This document shows positions 22,551-34,954 of a stretch of 64,000 nucleotides of DNA, piece after piece. A program made the position numbers and the translations under genes. The notes under the pieces were generated by a model. That model was given only the letters and a program-made list of their open reading frames with translations. It was not told the DNA's origin and made no database searches. Position 1 is the first letter of the stretch. Every line of letters starts with the position of its first letter. Source of the DNA: Conus ventricosus (lineage: Eukaryota > Mollusca > Gastropoda > Neogastropoda > Conidae); contig CM031595.1 in NCBI GenBank assembly GCA_018398815.1, forward strand, positions 134,107,504 through 134,171,503, in the 5' to 3' direction.

Positions 22551-22865
22551 CTTCCATGGAAGCGTTTCAATGGATACACCAGCCCATATTTCATTATTGC
22601 AGAGTCCACTGGCAAAAGACACCACCATTAAGCAAACTGCAGCGCATATCCTGCAGCCCCAGTCATTGCTGTTTTGCTGACAGGTGAAATCAGTACTACA
22701 CCACCAGATACAGCCATACACCAATCTTTGACCATACAATTTACATGCTCTCTGAAGAAGATACGGGATGTCCGCACAGATATCAAACTGTCAAGGCATA
22801 AGTTTGTTAGACACACAGTATATGTACAACATGGAACTTTCAAATCAAGCTTATGGTGTTACAAA
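22549..22865 (+). repeat. Dispersed repeats family B (short) and C, copy 2
   Basis: 22555-22760 matches 7790-7975 (CACTGGCAAAAGACACCACC block). 22790-22865 matches 7437-7510 (TTAGACACACAGTATATGTAC block). The two families lie in the opposite relative order from 7.4-8.2 kb. Confidence 0.7.
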
Positions 22866-23025
22866 CAATATGATATTTTTTTCATCTGAACCCAAAAAAC
22901 ACTCTCAGACTGTTTAACAATGTCCATGTATGGTCTTTTTCAAATTTTGAACGACCTCCCTTTATCCCACTCTCTTCACACTCATGTGTGGCTGTCTTTC
23001 TTGTGTCATATCGTGAATGATTAGC

Positions 23026-23240
23026 GATTGAAATGACACATTTACCTTTTGTAGTTGTTTTTTTTTAAATTACTTTGATTTGTTCTTCTAAGTAGGTGAT
23101 TGAAATGACACATTTACCTTTTGTAGTTTTTTTTTAAAAATTACTTTGATTTGTTCTTCTAAGTAGGTGATTGAAATGACACATTTACCTTTTGTTGGTT
23201 GTTTTTTTTTTTAATTACTTTGATTTGTTCTTCTAAGTTA
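23026..23240. repeat. Three-copy 71-bp tandem repeat
   Basis: Units begin GATTGAAATGACACATTTAC at 23026, 23098 and 23169. They differ mainly in the length of an internal T run. Confidence 0.95.
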
Positions 23241-24929
23241 AAGTAACTTTTTTTTTTTCAAATTATGAAGACGGACACTTTGTACAACAATAATCTCATG
23301 GGAATCATTTAAAGTAGCACAAGGGAATTAACTCTTGGTGGTATTCACTTAGTCCATTTTTTTCTGGGTCTGAGCTCGCGAGCGCTGTCAAGCTTCTCTT
23401 ATCAAATTGCTGTGGTGACATTTTATGCGATCAGCCCACCATTGTGCCCTCTCAATCTACACACAACACACACACAGACTTGTCTTAAGTCCACAAAAAG
23501 GTGTGCATGCTCTGTTTGTGTTCTAACAATTACCACATTGCCTGACCGTAGTGCAGTGGACACACAGATGTGTACCAACACGGATATGTAGCCAGGAGCA
23601 ATCTTCATGTGCCCCGCAAAATTTCGTCTCCCAAGCAGGCCTATATGTCCCCCTCACCCCTTTCCACCCTGCTCCATGTTTTTCCTGAACCATTTATTTG
23701 TTTTATTTATTTTGATAAAATAGTATGGTGCGTTTAATTGGTCTAAGGAATTCGTTTTTTCCCAGTCTGTATTTCCACGGGCAGAGTTATGATCCCCCCC
23801 CCCCCCCCCCCCCCCCCACCACACACACACACACACACACTACCTCCAAGTCCCTCTTCTCTCCAGCTTTAAGATCCCCCGGGTCTAAGGTCCCCGGGCC
23901 TATATTCTTACCCAGGTCTGTGTCCCCCCAGATCTGTTTCCCATATGGCCCAGACCTATCAGTCTTCCCCCCCCCCCCCTCCATCGTGTACCTAATCTTG
24001 TTCCCATCACGGTTGGATATAAGACCGCAAAACATACTGACCCAGATCAAAGCCACTGAGAATCGGATATGCGATCCGGACTACTTTCAGTTTCATGAAG
24101 GAGGCATCACAGCATGTTGACTGGTCCATATACACTACATGCAGCTAATCAAAGACCCACTATATCCATTTCTCCTTGGCTGTTGGCGGATGACGATTGA
24201 GCCTACTGCCACCAACTGATCCAGCCTACAAATTTTCAGCTAGGCCTACATCGCGTCTATTTTCAACTAAGACAGAACTTGAACTCCTAAAAGTAGTAAC
24301 ATTCTTGTTTGCCTAGTGGTAGTATGAGCAAAGTCTTTAATTTGGTCTCTTTCTTATGTGGTCTTCTTGCAGCTCTCTCTGACTGTCATTAAGTTTCTGA
24401 TGTCCATTTGTTTGGTCCTCGGTGTCAGATTTTTCTCTGGTCCAGTGCCTGCGTAATTCATGCAGAATCTGAACATCGAAGCGGATTTGTAAGTTCCAAA
24501 GTGTCATCCCAGTAGTGCATATATTCCTCATGCCCTTTGACAAGTGTCTCAGCCCTCATTTCTATGTAGCTCCTAGAATTTGCTATTCAGATCAAACCTA
24601 AATGATTTAAAAGCGCCCTGCTTAGCTTAGGTCCTCCAAAATAGACACAGGTTCTGTGGCTTTTAAACAAAAGCAGTGCTTCTAGAATGGATGGTCAACT
24701 ATCTAAAGGTGCTCAGCGTATGAATTTTGGGTCCTACACAAGAGAGTCACACTAAGCAATTGCACCAAAACACGTTAATCTTAGAATTAAATGATAATCG
24801 ACCATTTTATCATAGAGGTCTCTTCAGGCTCAGCGAAGCTGTTAGGAAAATCCTCCTAAAATGACTCGTGGCCATTTCATTGCAAGAGGCTTCTTCAGGC
24901 CTTTTTCTCTCTTTCTTTCTTTGTTGTTG
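23241..24929. other. Intergenic or intronic DNA
   Basis: No supported gene. A poly-C tract (23791-23817) leads into (AC)n to 23840, and another C run lies at 23969-23980. The surrounding sequence is non-repetitive within this window. Confidence 0.5.
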
Positions 24930-25165
24930 CTGTTGTTGTTGTCTCATCGTTTGTGCCATTTCAGTGGAGCTCATTCCGGCTCCCTGTTCACAGCTGCATC
25001 CCAGCTTGTTCCACCAATAACACATGGGGAGAAGTCTATATCAAGTCATATGAGGCAACTGACGAGATCCGCAGAGGAGAGACTGCACTGCTATTGAGTC
25101 ACTTTGGTAGTGTCCGGTGTGCCTGTTCTGATCCAACATAAGCAGGACAGCACCTACTAGGTCTT
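24930..25165 (-). repeat. Dispersed repeat family A, copy 2
   Basis: Its reverse complement aligns with 31690-31935. Shared features on the plus strand include GCCTGTTCTGATCCAACATA and TGAGTCACTT. It is preceded by a (TTG)n run at 24920-24940. Confidence 0.75.
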
Positions 25166-25536
25166 CCTTTGAAGACAAAGCTTTTTTTTTTTTCATTATC
25201 ACCTAGTCGCACATGTCCTTGAAAGAGGCAAGGATATTCATTGTTTCTTTGCGCTGTCCTTGAATGAGCGGATTTGTAATCAAGTCTCGGATGCATGAGA
25301 AGAACCACCATTTTTTTCTTCTTCTGCACATTGTTGATCTGGCTATTCCAAAACAGTATTTAAAAGCACCAGCCCTACCTTTCTATTTTCCTGGTCTTAC
25401 AACTTTTATTCACTTTTTGGTCTGCCATTATCTTAGTCCATAACCATGCCTGGACAAATAGAAAGTCTGAAATCAGTTGAAACCTGGTCACAATTTGACA
25501 GTTTGGGATTTAACTTGTCAGTGGCTTGAATATGTC

Positions 25537-25570
<34 letters not shown>

Positions 25571-25629
25571 TGAGAGAGAGAGGAGGGAGGGAGAGAGAGA
25601 TTGTGTGTGAGAGAGAGTGAGAGAGCTTG

Positions 25630-25674
<45 letters not shown>

Positions 25675-25779
25675 TGACTGTTTAGTTGAGGCATTAGGCT
25701 CCACTGCATTCCATCTTCTTGTTGTTGTTGTTGTTGTGTGGATTTATGGCATCTTCTCCTCTTCATTCTCTAGTGTTGC
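25166..25779. repeat. Spacer and compound (TG)n/(GA)n/(TTG)n microsatellites
   Basis: No gene is seen to 25540. Then TG (25541-25569), GA-rich (25571-25626), TG (25632-25672) and TTG (25721-25738) arrays follow. Confidence 0.8.
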
Positions 25780-26204
25780 CAACAAATCTTTGTTTCTTTT
25801 CCCTCTTCCTGAATTTCTGCCCATCTTCCTGAATTGCTGCCTGCCCTCTTCCTGCATTCCAGCTTGCATCTCTTCATGTATTGCTGCTATTATTCTTGTA
25901 TTAGTGCCCGCCTCACTTCTTGTATTGCCTTCAGCTTTTCTTCCAGCATTGCAGCCTGCTTCTCTTCCTGTATTATTGCCTTCTTCTCTTCATTTGGTGC
26001 ATGCAGCCCATCTCCTGCCTCTCTTTCTGGATTGCTCATTCCTCTCTAATTGTATTGCTACCTCTCTTCCAGTTTTGCTGCCTGCCTCTCTTCCTGCTAA
26101 GCTGCCTGCCTTTCTTTCTTCATGGCTCGAACTCTCTTTCTGCCTGACTCTCCTCTTGCACTGCTTCCTCTTTCTTCCAGTATACCCGTCTTCCCCTTTC
26201 CTGT
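25780..26204. repeat. Degenerate CTTCCTG-rich minisatellite, left part
   Basis: Loose 25-35-bp units around TCTTCCTGNATTGCTGCCTG continue at 30791-30880 on the other side of the LTR element, so the element inserted into this array. The long Leu/Ser/Pro open frame is an artefact of the repeat. Confidence 0.7.
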
Positions 26205-27554
26205 TGTAGCCGGGTGCTAACAGTGTATATATTTCATTTGGTTACCTTCGTGGATGAAAATGTTTTGTTCAAGAGTTATCTTCCCCTTACCTCCCTTGGT
26301 CGAATCTCTTTTTTTTATTGTGTAAATTCTTTAAATCATGAATACCTCAGAACCTACATAGTTGTATGTGCGTCACTAAAGTCACAAAAATTAATGTATT
26401 TGATTCATTACAACCGTACTGGGCTGAGAAGCCCATATTTTCTCTAAACTGGTATTTTGCACGAGCAATATTGGCGCCATTTTCAATTGTCTGTCGAATG
26501 AACATTGAATAATTCTTGATTTTACAAAAAGTAAGAGGAAAACCGAAGAATCTGAAGATGCAAGTTAAAAGTAATGTCCATGAGCTCTCATTCGTATATC
26601 GCATGCTTAGGATCTTTTCCGCACAGGCTTTCGACTATACGAAATGACTGACAACGCGGTTCCCTTGAGCCAAGTCGCCTTCTTCGTTCATTGTCGGAGT
26701 TTTGATCCAAATTATCATTCTACGAAATTCGGACTTCCCGATCGAAATCTTGCTTATGACTCCATTTCTGTTATAAATACAACTGAAAATGTGTAGAATT
26801 TATTATTTAACAGACCGTTTCAACAGAGTATTTTTCAGTTGAAAATTGTGTCAAAAGTAGGCGCCGACGGCCCGGCGAACTGAAAAGTCAGCTGTGTTTT
26901 CTAGTAGTTTTTAATAACAGAATTCTCCACTTAGACACTGTCTCGGAAAATGAAGCTTATATGTATGAAAAGAGCGAAATGCCAGCTGTTCATTTATTGT
27001 AAAATTATTTCACGCTCTTCAGTATCTTTTATTGAAATAGAGGAAAATATGATGCAAACGCGTTAAAAGTGGCTTCACTCTGGGGACATTAATCAGCAAT
27101 GATTTAGTACAGGAACAAAATTGTCAAATGTGACTTACTGCATTTTATTCCTTGTGTTCTGAGGTTTTCATCGACAGTAAATATGTGTTATAGTTTGAAC
27201 GGACAGCGAGCCAGGACAACACTGAAGCTGCCATAGAAAACACAAATTTCCGTTGGTTCCGGCCTCGCGAGGCCCGTTTCGCCTCTGGCACCGTGTTACT
27301 GGCTTTGCGGTCCGGTACGTTGTTATAAAAGTAGAGCGTGGTGTGAGAATGGGGCAGAGTGTTCCCTGACGTGAGCAGGGACTGTACAGCTGTACGGTCC
27401 CTGATGTGAGCGACTGACGTGGAAGAAGAAAATAAAGGGAGAAACTACACCTCGTCCTCCGTGTCTTCTTGACTGGCTGCTGTCCCTTGGCTTCTACGCA
27501 TTGCTATCTGCCTGTCTTCACCTGCACACCCCTTACCCCTCCACACCATCAACA
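26205..27554 (+). repeat. Family B 5' LTR
   Basis: About 1350 bp, near-identical to 29440-30790 and clearly homologous to 42396-43797. An ATAAAAGTAGAGCG block near 27325 could be a TATA-type promoter element, and AATAAAGGG near 27430 a polyadenylation signal. Confidence 0.93.
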
Positions 27555-27699
27555 TTGGCGCTGCGAGCAGGATCGAAGACAGAAGAGACCAAGGAGACAC
27601 AGCCCAAGAATGCAGCAGAATGGTACGGAGGAACCAGAAGACACGGGACAACGAAGGCAACCAGGCTGCAGGTATGGATGGGCAAGGAGGCCAGCCACC

Positions 27700-28356
27700 C
27701 TAGCAGCACAGCTTCAGGTTCCGCCCCACACTTCCCGCTCTTTGGCCAGCGACCAAGGCTCCCTGTCGACGACCTTCTGGGGTGCCCTACCACAGCTGCT
27801 GCTGGTGCTGTTGACTGCGTCCACCAGCACCGTCTCCGCCTCCAGGAGGCCACCTGAAGGCGTACAACCAGTTGAAGGAGGCTGCAGCGAGAAGGGACGG
27901 CTTCACTGACAGAAAGGCTGCAGACCATGCCCTGAGTGTAGGCGACTACGTCTACATACGCAATCGCATCATTGGCCGAAACAAGATCCAGGACCTGTGG
28001 AAACCTGACCTCTACCAGGTGGCATCACGACCCTATGACGGCCTACCTGTCTACTCGGTCCAGCCCTGGCTGGCGGTCCAGAACGAGCCATCCATCGGAA
28101 GGACCTGCTGCCTGCGAGTGCCCCCTTGGACTTGCAGGACGACGACCAGTCAGAGGTAACTCCATCTCCACCCACCTCTGACTCTGAATCGGACAGCGAG
28201 GGTGAGCCAGTCCTCCACGGTATTCCAGTGTCCAGGCAGGCGGCTCCCCAACCGATGCCGGTGACAACTGGCCACCCTGTGCCCCCTCCTGTTCCGTCTC
28301 CGGTATGTTCTACTGGCCCACCTACGCCAGCCCCACGGCAGTCTACGCGTCTGTAG
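27700..28356 (+). pseudogene. Integrase-end remnant of pol
   Basis: Read across frame changes. HFPLFGQRPRLPVDDLLG (about 27732-27782) is the end of a retroviral-type integrase core. A basic stretch then leads to LSVGDYVYIRNRIIGRNKIQ (27932-27991) and a C-terminal RPYDGLPVYSV block. A final Pro/Ser/Glu-rich tail ends at TAG 28354. Integrase joins the DNA copy to the chromosome. The catalytic D-D-E residues are gone because the deletion runs from near the primer site into the end of the core. Confidence 0.75.
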
Positions 28357-28839
28357 GGAAACCAACAAAAAGGTATACCCTCAGTAGACGGCTGAACGCT
28401 TGCATAGTTAACTGACTTGGTCAGATGTTCTCAGGGACAGTTTTCATACTCCAGGACTGATTTCTGGTTAAATACCTCCTGAAAAGAGGTGTTGTGGACT
28501 ACTTTTTTTCTAATACCTCGTGACATTTTAATGTCTTTTTTTTTTTTTTTTGTATAAACAGTACATATCGATTGTTCTCCAAAGACGTAAAATGATGTAC
28601 GCCTCTGTTTTTCAAAGTTGACAGTAATGACCAAGAGAAAACTACGTTGTGTGACTTGGGGAAACTTTGTCCAAAACGACAAAACCTAACCTAGTCCATG
28701 TTTTCCTGGGGACTTGACTCGAAGGAGTTTGATGATTCCTTTCTAGCCATTTTGTACCGGACTTTGTGGAATCTTGTTCAATATAACAAGCCATTGTTGT
28801 CGTTTGGTACCCAATGCCCTGGAATTTAACAAATCCATT

Positions 28840-29170
28840 CAAAGTATATTTTGTACCCGACTTTCTTGGAATGTTGTTTTAGATAACAAATCCTCTCTAA
28901 GTCATTTTGGTACTTGACATTTTGGAATTTTGTTCAAATAACAAGTCCATTGTTGTCACTCGGTGCCTACCCAATGTTTTGGATTTAAAAAAAAAAAAAA
29001 AAAAAATCCTTCCTAGTCATTTTGGTACTGATCTTTTGGAGTTTTGTTTTAAATAACAACTCCATTAAAGTCATTCTATGGTACCCAAATTCGGGTTTTG
29101 TCCAGAAAACAAATCCTTTCTAGTCATTTTGTATTTGACATTTTGGAATTTTGTTTAAATCATATGCCCA
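28840..29170. repeat. Degenerate ~105-bp tandem units in the 3' region of family B
   Basis: Units contain CATTTTGGTACTTGACATTT and AACAAGTCCATTGTTGTC. Better-preserved units of the same repeat occur in copy 2 at about 36900-37260. Confidence 0.8.
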
Positions 29171-29439
29171 TTCTAGTCAATGCGAATCTGCCGACTTTCA
29201 GAAGCCTTGTAAAAAAAGCAAGCCCTCGTTAGTTGGAATGATATGAATACAAAGAATGAGAGAGAGAAGATGTTTTGATGCTTTGTTTTGATACACTGAT
29301 AAAAGGGTTTGTTTAGGAAGAAATGCCTCTCCGACTTGAGGTCTAAAGCTCCAGTTTTCCCATTGATTTGTGTGTTGTACTTGATGACTCTGTCATTTTA
29401 TGTCAGCGAGGACGCTGGTTGTAACAGAGTAGGGGGGGC

Positions 29440-30790
29440 TGTAGCGGGTGCTAACAGTGTATATATTTCATTCGGTTACCTTCGTGGATGAAAATGTTTT
29501 GTTCAAGAGTTATCTTCCCCTTACCTCCCTTGGTCGAATCTCTTTTTTTTTATTGTGTAAATTCTTTAAATCATGAATACCTCAGAACCTACATAGTTGT
29601 ATGTGCGTCACTAAAGTCACAAAAATTAATGTATTTGATTCATTACAACCGTACTGGGCTGAGAAGCCCATATTTTCTCTAAACTGGTATTTTGCACAAG
29701 CAATATTGGCGCCATTTTCAATTGTCTGTCGAATGAACATTGAATAATTCTTGATTTTACAAAAAGTAAGAGGAAAACCGAAGAATCTGAAGATGCAAGT
29801 TAAAAGTAATGTCCATGAGCTCTCATTTCGTATATCGCATGCTTAGGATCTTTTCCGCACAGGCTTTCGACTATACGAAATGACTGACGACGCCGGTTCC
29901 CTTGAGCCAAGTCGCCTTCTTCGTTCATTGTCGGAGTTTTGATCTAAATTATCATTCTACGAAATTCGGACTTCCCGATCGAAATCTTGCTTATGACTCC
30001 ATTTCTGTTATAAATACAACTGAAAATGTGTAGAATTTATTATTTAACAGACCGTTTCAACAGAGTATTTTTCAGTTGAAAATTGTGTCAAAAGTAGGCG
30101 CCGACGGCCCGGCGAACTGAAAAGTCAGCTGTGTTTTCTAGTAGTTTTTAATAACAGAATTCTCCACTTAGACACTGTCTCGGAAAATGAAGCTTATATG
30201 TATGAAAAGAGCGAAATGCCAGCTGTTCATTTATTGTAAAATTATTTCACGCTCTTCAGTATCTTTTATTGAAATAGAGGAAAATATGATGCAAACGCGT
30301 TAAAAGTGGCTTCACTCTGGGACATTAATCAGCAATGATTTAGTACAGGAACAAAATTGTCAAATGTGACTTACTGCATTTTATTCCTTGTGTTCTGAGG
30401 TTTTCATCGATAGTAAATATGTGTTAATAGTTTGAACGGACAGCGAGCCAGACAACACTGAAGCTGCCATAGAAAACACAAATTTCCGTTGGTTCCGGCC
30501 TCGCGAGGCCCGTTTCGCCTCTGGCACCGTGTTACTGGCTTTGCGGTCCGGTACGTTGTTATAAAAGTAGAGCGTGGTGTGAGAATGGGGCAGAGTGTTC
30601 CCTGACGTGAGCAGGGACCGTACAGCTGTACGGTCCCTGATGTGAGCGACTGGCGTGGAAGAAGAAAATAAAGGGAGAAACTACACCTCGTCCTCCGTGT
30701 CTTCTTGACTGGCTGCTATCCCTTGGCTTCTACGCATTGCTATCTGCCTGTCTTCACCTGCACACCCCTTACCCCCTCCACACCATCACA
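29440..30790 (+). repeat. Family B 3' LTR
   Basis: Pairs with 26205-27554. It follows the purine tract AGTAGGGGGGGC. Confidence 0.93.
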
Positions 30791-31656
30791 CTGTATTGAC
30801 ATCTCCCTTCTTTCTCATTCCTGAATTGCTGCCTGCCTGTCTTCCTGCATTGCTGCTTGACCTTCTCCTCCTCGTCCACAAGGCCGCCTGTTCCTTTTCG
30901 TGGTTGAATCCAGACACGGGCCTGATATTGTTTTCTGCATGCTACACAGCTTCAGGTGATGGGAAAACTATGTGGAGACAGATGCCTCTTTAGTTTTAAA
31001 TCTTCTGATATCTCTTCAAATCTTTTTCCTTGCCATCACCAGATGTCACTTGCGGCTTGCGGCTCCTGAGCAATCTCACAGATACTCTCTTCGTCTTTCA
31101 GGTTCCGTAACTATAAAACAGGGTGGTGTTGATAAACGTCCCTGCAACCAATGCACACACAACTCATTATCACCAATCATTTCTCTCTCTCTCTCTCACA
31201 CACATACTGTATAAAACGTAATATGGAATGCTCAAAGAATTGGCTGTTATTAATTTTCTAATAAACAACAACAAAATTGTGTATACATAACTGTCATGTA
31301 GCAGTTGAGGCATATCTAGAAATTTCAAGTCTTTCAGATGAAAATTTTAGTTCGCGTGTGTGTGTGTGCGTTTGTGTGTGTGTGTGCATGTGTGTGCGTG
31401 CGTGTGTGTGTGAGTTAGTGTGTGCGCCGCATGTGCATGCACCCACGTGTGAATTTTTTAAAGTGGAAATGGGTCTGTTGGGTCCAAAAGCTATGGTGAA
31501 GGTTGAAGCATTAATGCTTGGGCTATCTTTCTATAAAGTTATGTCAAAATGAAGTTCTGCTGTTTTCGCATAATCATGCTGATAGACTGATAAACAAACA
31601 AATCCAACAGACACAAGAAAGAATCTATTCTCCTTGGTGTAAGTAATTAATCACTC
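30791..31656. other. Minisatellite remainder and intergenic DNA
   Basis: 30791-30880 continues the CTTCCTG-rich array cut by the LTR element. After that I see no gene. There are short (CT)n and (CA)n runs at 31180-31205 and a TG array at 31353-31420. Confidence 0.6.
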
Positions 31657-31945
31657 CCCGCCGGCTCCGTTACTAAGCAATTATTGTCGTCAGTAGGGAA
31701 CTTAGTAGGTGGTGTCCTGCGTATGTTGGATCAGAACAGGCATCCCTGAACACCACCGAAGTGACTCAGCAGCAGTGCAGTGTCTTCTCCAGTGGGTTAC
31801 CTTTTGACGACTTGACATTGACCGCTCCCTGTGGATTGCCCGTGTTGGAGCTGCGGCGGGACTGACTGGGCTGTGGCTGTGGACGGGGTGTCGGAATGAG
31901 CGGTATGGGTGTACTGCCACTGAGGTGGCACTGTGATTGGGACAG
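31657..31945 (+). repeat. Dispersed repeat family A, copy 3
   Basis: Aligns with 1380-1740 through TGGATCAGAACAGGCAT and the GGTGTCGGAATGAG to GAGGTGGCACTG region. The 70-bp tandem duplication of copy 1 is absent. Confidence 0.8.
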
Positions 31946-32029
31946 AAAAAAAATAACCTATACAAAATTCAAGTTCAGTCATGGACCCCAACCCATTTCT
32001 GTTTGAGCACAGGTCTGTGTCCATGTGCA

Positions 32030-32095
32030 TGCACACATACATACACATGCATGCACGCACACACGAGCGTGCCCGCGCGCACACACACACACACG

Positions 32096-32127
<32 letters not shown>
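32030..32127. repeat. CA-rich and (CAT)n microsatellite
   Basis: A CA/CG-rich run is followed by nine or more CAT triplets (32097-32127). Confidence 0.95.
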
Positions 32128-32744
32128 GTCGGACATATGGCATTGCAAAGATTGCTTCCTCTTAGAACGTTTTGAACAGCAGTACTGAGTATTGTGAATT
32201 CCGTAACTGATAAAGGTCTGATCTTTGCAAGTATGTTCTGGCACGTACAGATATCAATGAAAACTAAGCAAATTCCAAGCTCAATCATACCCATAAATTT
32301 TATCTTATGTTGTGACCCTCAACCTTGACATATCACATTGATTTTGAAGATCTTTGCACAGCATTCTTTGCCAGTCATGTATGAATAATGAAAAGATCAA
32401 TGCTTCAAAATTACACTGAACCTCTCTATTGCAACCTTCCCTATTACTAGTCCCTTACTGACGTGACCCGAGTGAAAATGACTTACCTACCTACCTCACT
32501 TTTTTTTTCAATTACTCTGTATTACGACTATTTCTCTAACCTGATTCATGACCAACATATCTTGGTCTCATATGAATTTTGTGCAAAGTATCTGCCGATT
32601 GGCAACAAAAGTAGTTTCACATGATAAGCTATGTAGACTTTAAATCTCTCAGGGACTCCAGTGTATACAGCAGACGTGTGTGTGCGCTGGCGTGTGTTCA
32701 TTAGTGGGGTGATGCAGGCATATAAACTGGAGATTCCACAAATG
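32128..32744. other. Intergenic DNA
   Basis: No supported gene, repeat or RNA gene is seen. Confidence 0.4.
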
Positions 32745-33475
32745 TGCGTGTGCGAACCTTGGTGTGTGAGTGTGCAAATGTGTGAGTGTGTGTGTGTGTG
32801 CAAGTATGCGTGGTGTGTGTATGTGTGTGTGTGTGTTTTTTTTTTTTCTTGTTATATGTGTGTGTGTGTGTGCGCACTTGTGTGTTGTTGTTGATGTTGT
32901 GGTTGTTATTGTTCTAGTTCCTAAGTCATCCTCTGAACATTCATTTTCCACAAAGGCGCAGGCAGTCACACACAAGCATAAATACTCAAACACGCACACA
33001 CACACATATATATATATATATATACACGTACACATGCGTGCATACACATAAATGCGCGCACGTGTATGCGCTCGCTCCTACGTGCACGTGCACACACACG
33101 CATATGCGTGCATGCGCACATACACATGCGTGCGCATATACACGCGCACTCACAAACGTGCACACACATACACTCGCATACGTATACACCCACATAAAAG
33201 ACACACACGCCCATATATGTACACGTATTTATGCAGATATGTGTGTATGCTAACACAAGCCCAGAAATCCCACAGGCACATGCGCATGCACTTCTGCACA
33301 TGCACACACGTGCGCACACACACATACAAAAGCACACACACACAAACGTGCATGCGCACACACACACATGCATATGCATACACGCACATCATGCACACAC
33401 ATGCGCTCGCGCACGCAAACTGGCCCAAGCCCACACAACCACACACACACATATGTACACTCGCCACACACATAT
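32745..33475. repeat. Long interrupted (TG)n then (CA)n complex
   Basis: TG-rich 32745-32885, a unique spacer, then CA-rich 32965-33475 with TATATA and alternating purine-pyrimidine CGCACG/CATGCG segments. The two halves are complementary and could fold back; alternating sequence of this kind is prone to Z-DNA. Confidence 0.9.
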
Positions 33476-33632
33476 ACAATGATAATAAGGGCACAACCAA
33501 CGTTAGGCAGGTACTCAAGGTCCGACCAGCATGTTGGGCTAACGCATGGGACGGACACCTGCTAAGTCGTAGCCACGAGACTCTCTTCTTAAATTCTCTC
33601 ATCTTAGTCATTGATTCATTTTTCCATCACCT

Positions 33633-33866
33633 TTAAATCATGCGCAGTGTGGTCTCGGGGCTTGGCGGATGTGGTGTGGCGTATATGGACTGGTCCGCAT
33701 GCGGTGATGCCTTCTTGATGAAACTAAAACTGAAACTGTGGATTGTCAGTGCTGGGGCTATGGCATGAGGAGTCAACCTGTGACTGTGGATGAGGGACTG
33801 GAATGAGTAGAGTGAGCGCAATGCCACAGAAGTGGCACAGAAGATAAGACAGCTCCCCCCCCCCCC
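33633..33866 (+). repeat. SINE-like repeat with family A tail
   Basis: Contains GACTGGTCCGCATGCGGTGA and AAACTAAAACTGAAACTG, which I know as common motifs of mollusc dispersed repeats. It then has a family A-like end (CCACAGAAGTGGCACAGAAG) and a C tract at 33846-33860. Confidence 0.65.
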
Positions 33867-34954
33867 CCCTTAAAAAAAAGATGAACAAAAACCCAATCAG
33901 TGGTGACTTCTAAAGTAAATATCATGAGGATTACAGGATGCATGTCTGATTCTGTCATGAACTACAGATCTAGTGATGAGTAATATTATATCATCTCATA
34001 AGATACTTTCTTACACAGTTTGGAAGGAAAATTTGAGCACTGATCAAGAAGACGTCTCTCTCTCTCTCTTTTTTCTTTCTTGTGTTCTATCTATAGATAT
34101 CTTGAACTGGCATTACTCCCACCTTTTTCACCCTAGTTCTCCTCAATACACCAATGTCCATCCCAAATCCAAGCAGTTCAAAAGGGAATTTCAGTGTTGG
34201 CTTGTTATAACAAAATGCTTCAAATGAGACCACCCATGGACTGCTGTCGAGCCACATCTGTAATGATGTGGGAAGAGCAGGTAAGCAAAATTTCTAGGGA
34301 CTGGGCACAGAGGCAGTCAGAATTACAGGCAGGGAACACATAGTGATGATAGCTCTGTTATTCAGATCTTGTCTCTCTCTGATGGAAGGTACTGCAAGCA
34401 TGTTGCTACATGCACTCACAATTTGTGCATGTATATGCGGGTAAGCCGCAGACTCCAGCAATGACCCTGCACACTGTAATGCATACATGTGATGAATCTA
34501 CGTTGAGCGTCATACCTGGGCCACCCGTGTCATCTAGCTTCATTCCCTACTTTGTAATTGGAATTTGTGGAGTTGTAGCCTGTGCATTACACACTTGCTT
34601 ACGAAGTCAAGATCACGCTAAGTGCTGGTCCCAGTGCTAGTATTTTGGATGATTCGATTAACTTAAATCCCCTGTGTAGCATGTTTGCAGCATTCACTAA
34701 AGAACAAAAACAAAATAAAAGTATGTATACGTATGTATGATGCTGGCTGTATTATAAAAGTAAATGAAGATCAAGTACTACCCTAAGCAGGTCTAAATCT
34801 CTTTCAGTGGAAGTCTATATCGTCAACTTCATCCACAATGATCGTTGTAAAAAGTCTAATATTCCTGAACTCTTCTGCATGTGTGGCTGTTGTGGTGATC
34901 TTGGTTTCAACTTTTCTCTCCATGCATGTCCAACTCCATGATATGATTGCAGAG
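33867..34954. other. Intergenic or intronic DNA
   Basis: No gene recognised. There is a short (TC)n run at 34054-34068. Confidence 0.4.

Larger units (their letters stand above)
26205..30790 (+). mobile_element. LTR retrotransposon family B, copy 1 (internally deleted)
   Basis: Direct LTRs 26205-27554 and 29440-30790 begin TGTAGC and end CA. CTGT stands before the left LTR (26201-26204) and after the right one (30791-30794), a probable 4-bp target duplication. TTGGCGCTGCGAGCAGGATC after the left LTR is the likely primer site. A G-rich purine tract (29427-29438) precedes the right LTR. The 1.9-kb interior keeps only an integrase-end remnant, so gag, protease, RT and RNase H are deleted. Confidence 0.92.

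Noticed and set aside
25601..26209. 202-codon Leu/Pro/Ala-rich frame
   Set aside because: Arises from a microsatellite and the CTTCCTG minisatellite, which is also cut by an LTR insertion.
27469..27909. Overlapping open frames on both strands after the family B 5' LTR
   Set aside because: Apart from the integrase-end motifs they show no domain and differ between frames; treated as shadows of the deleted interior.
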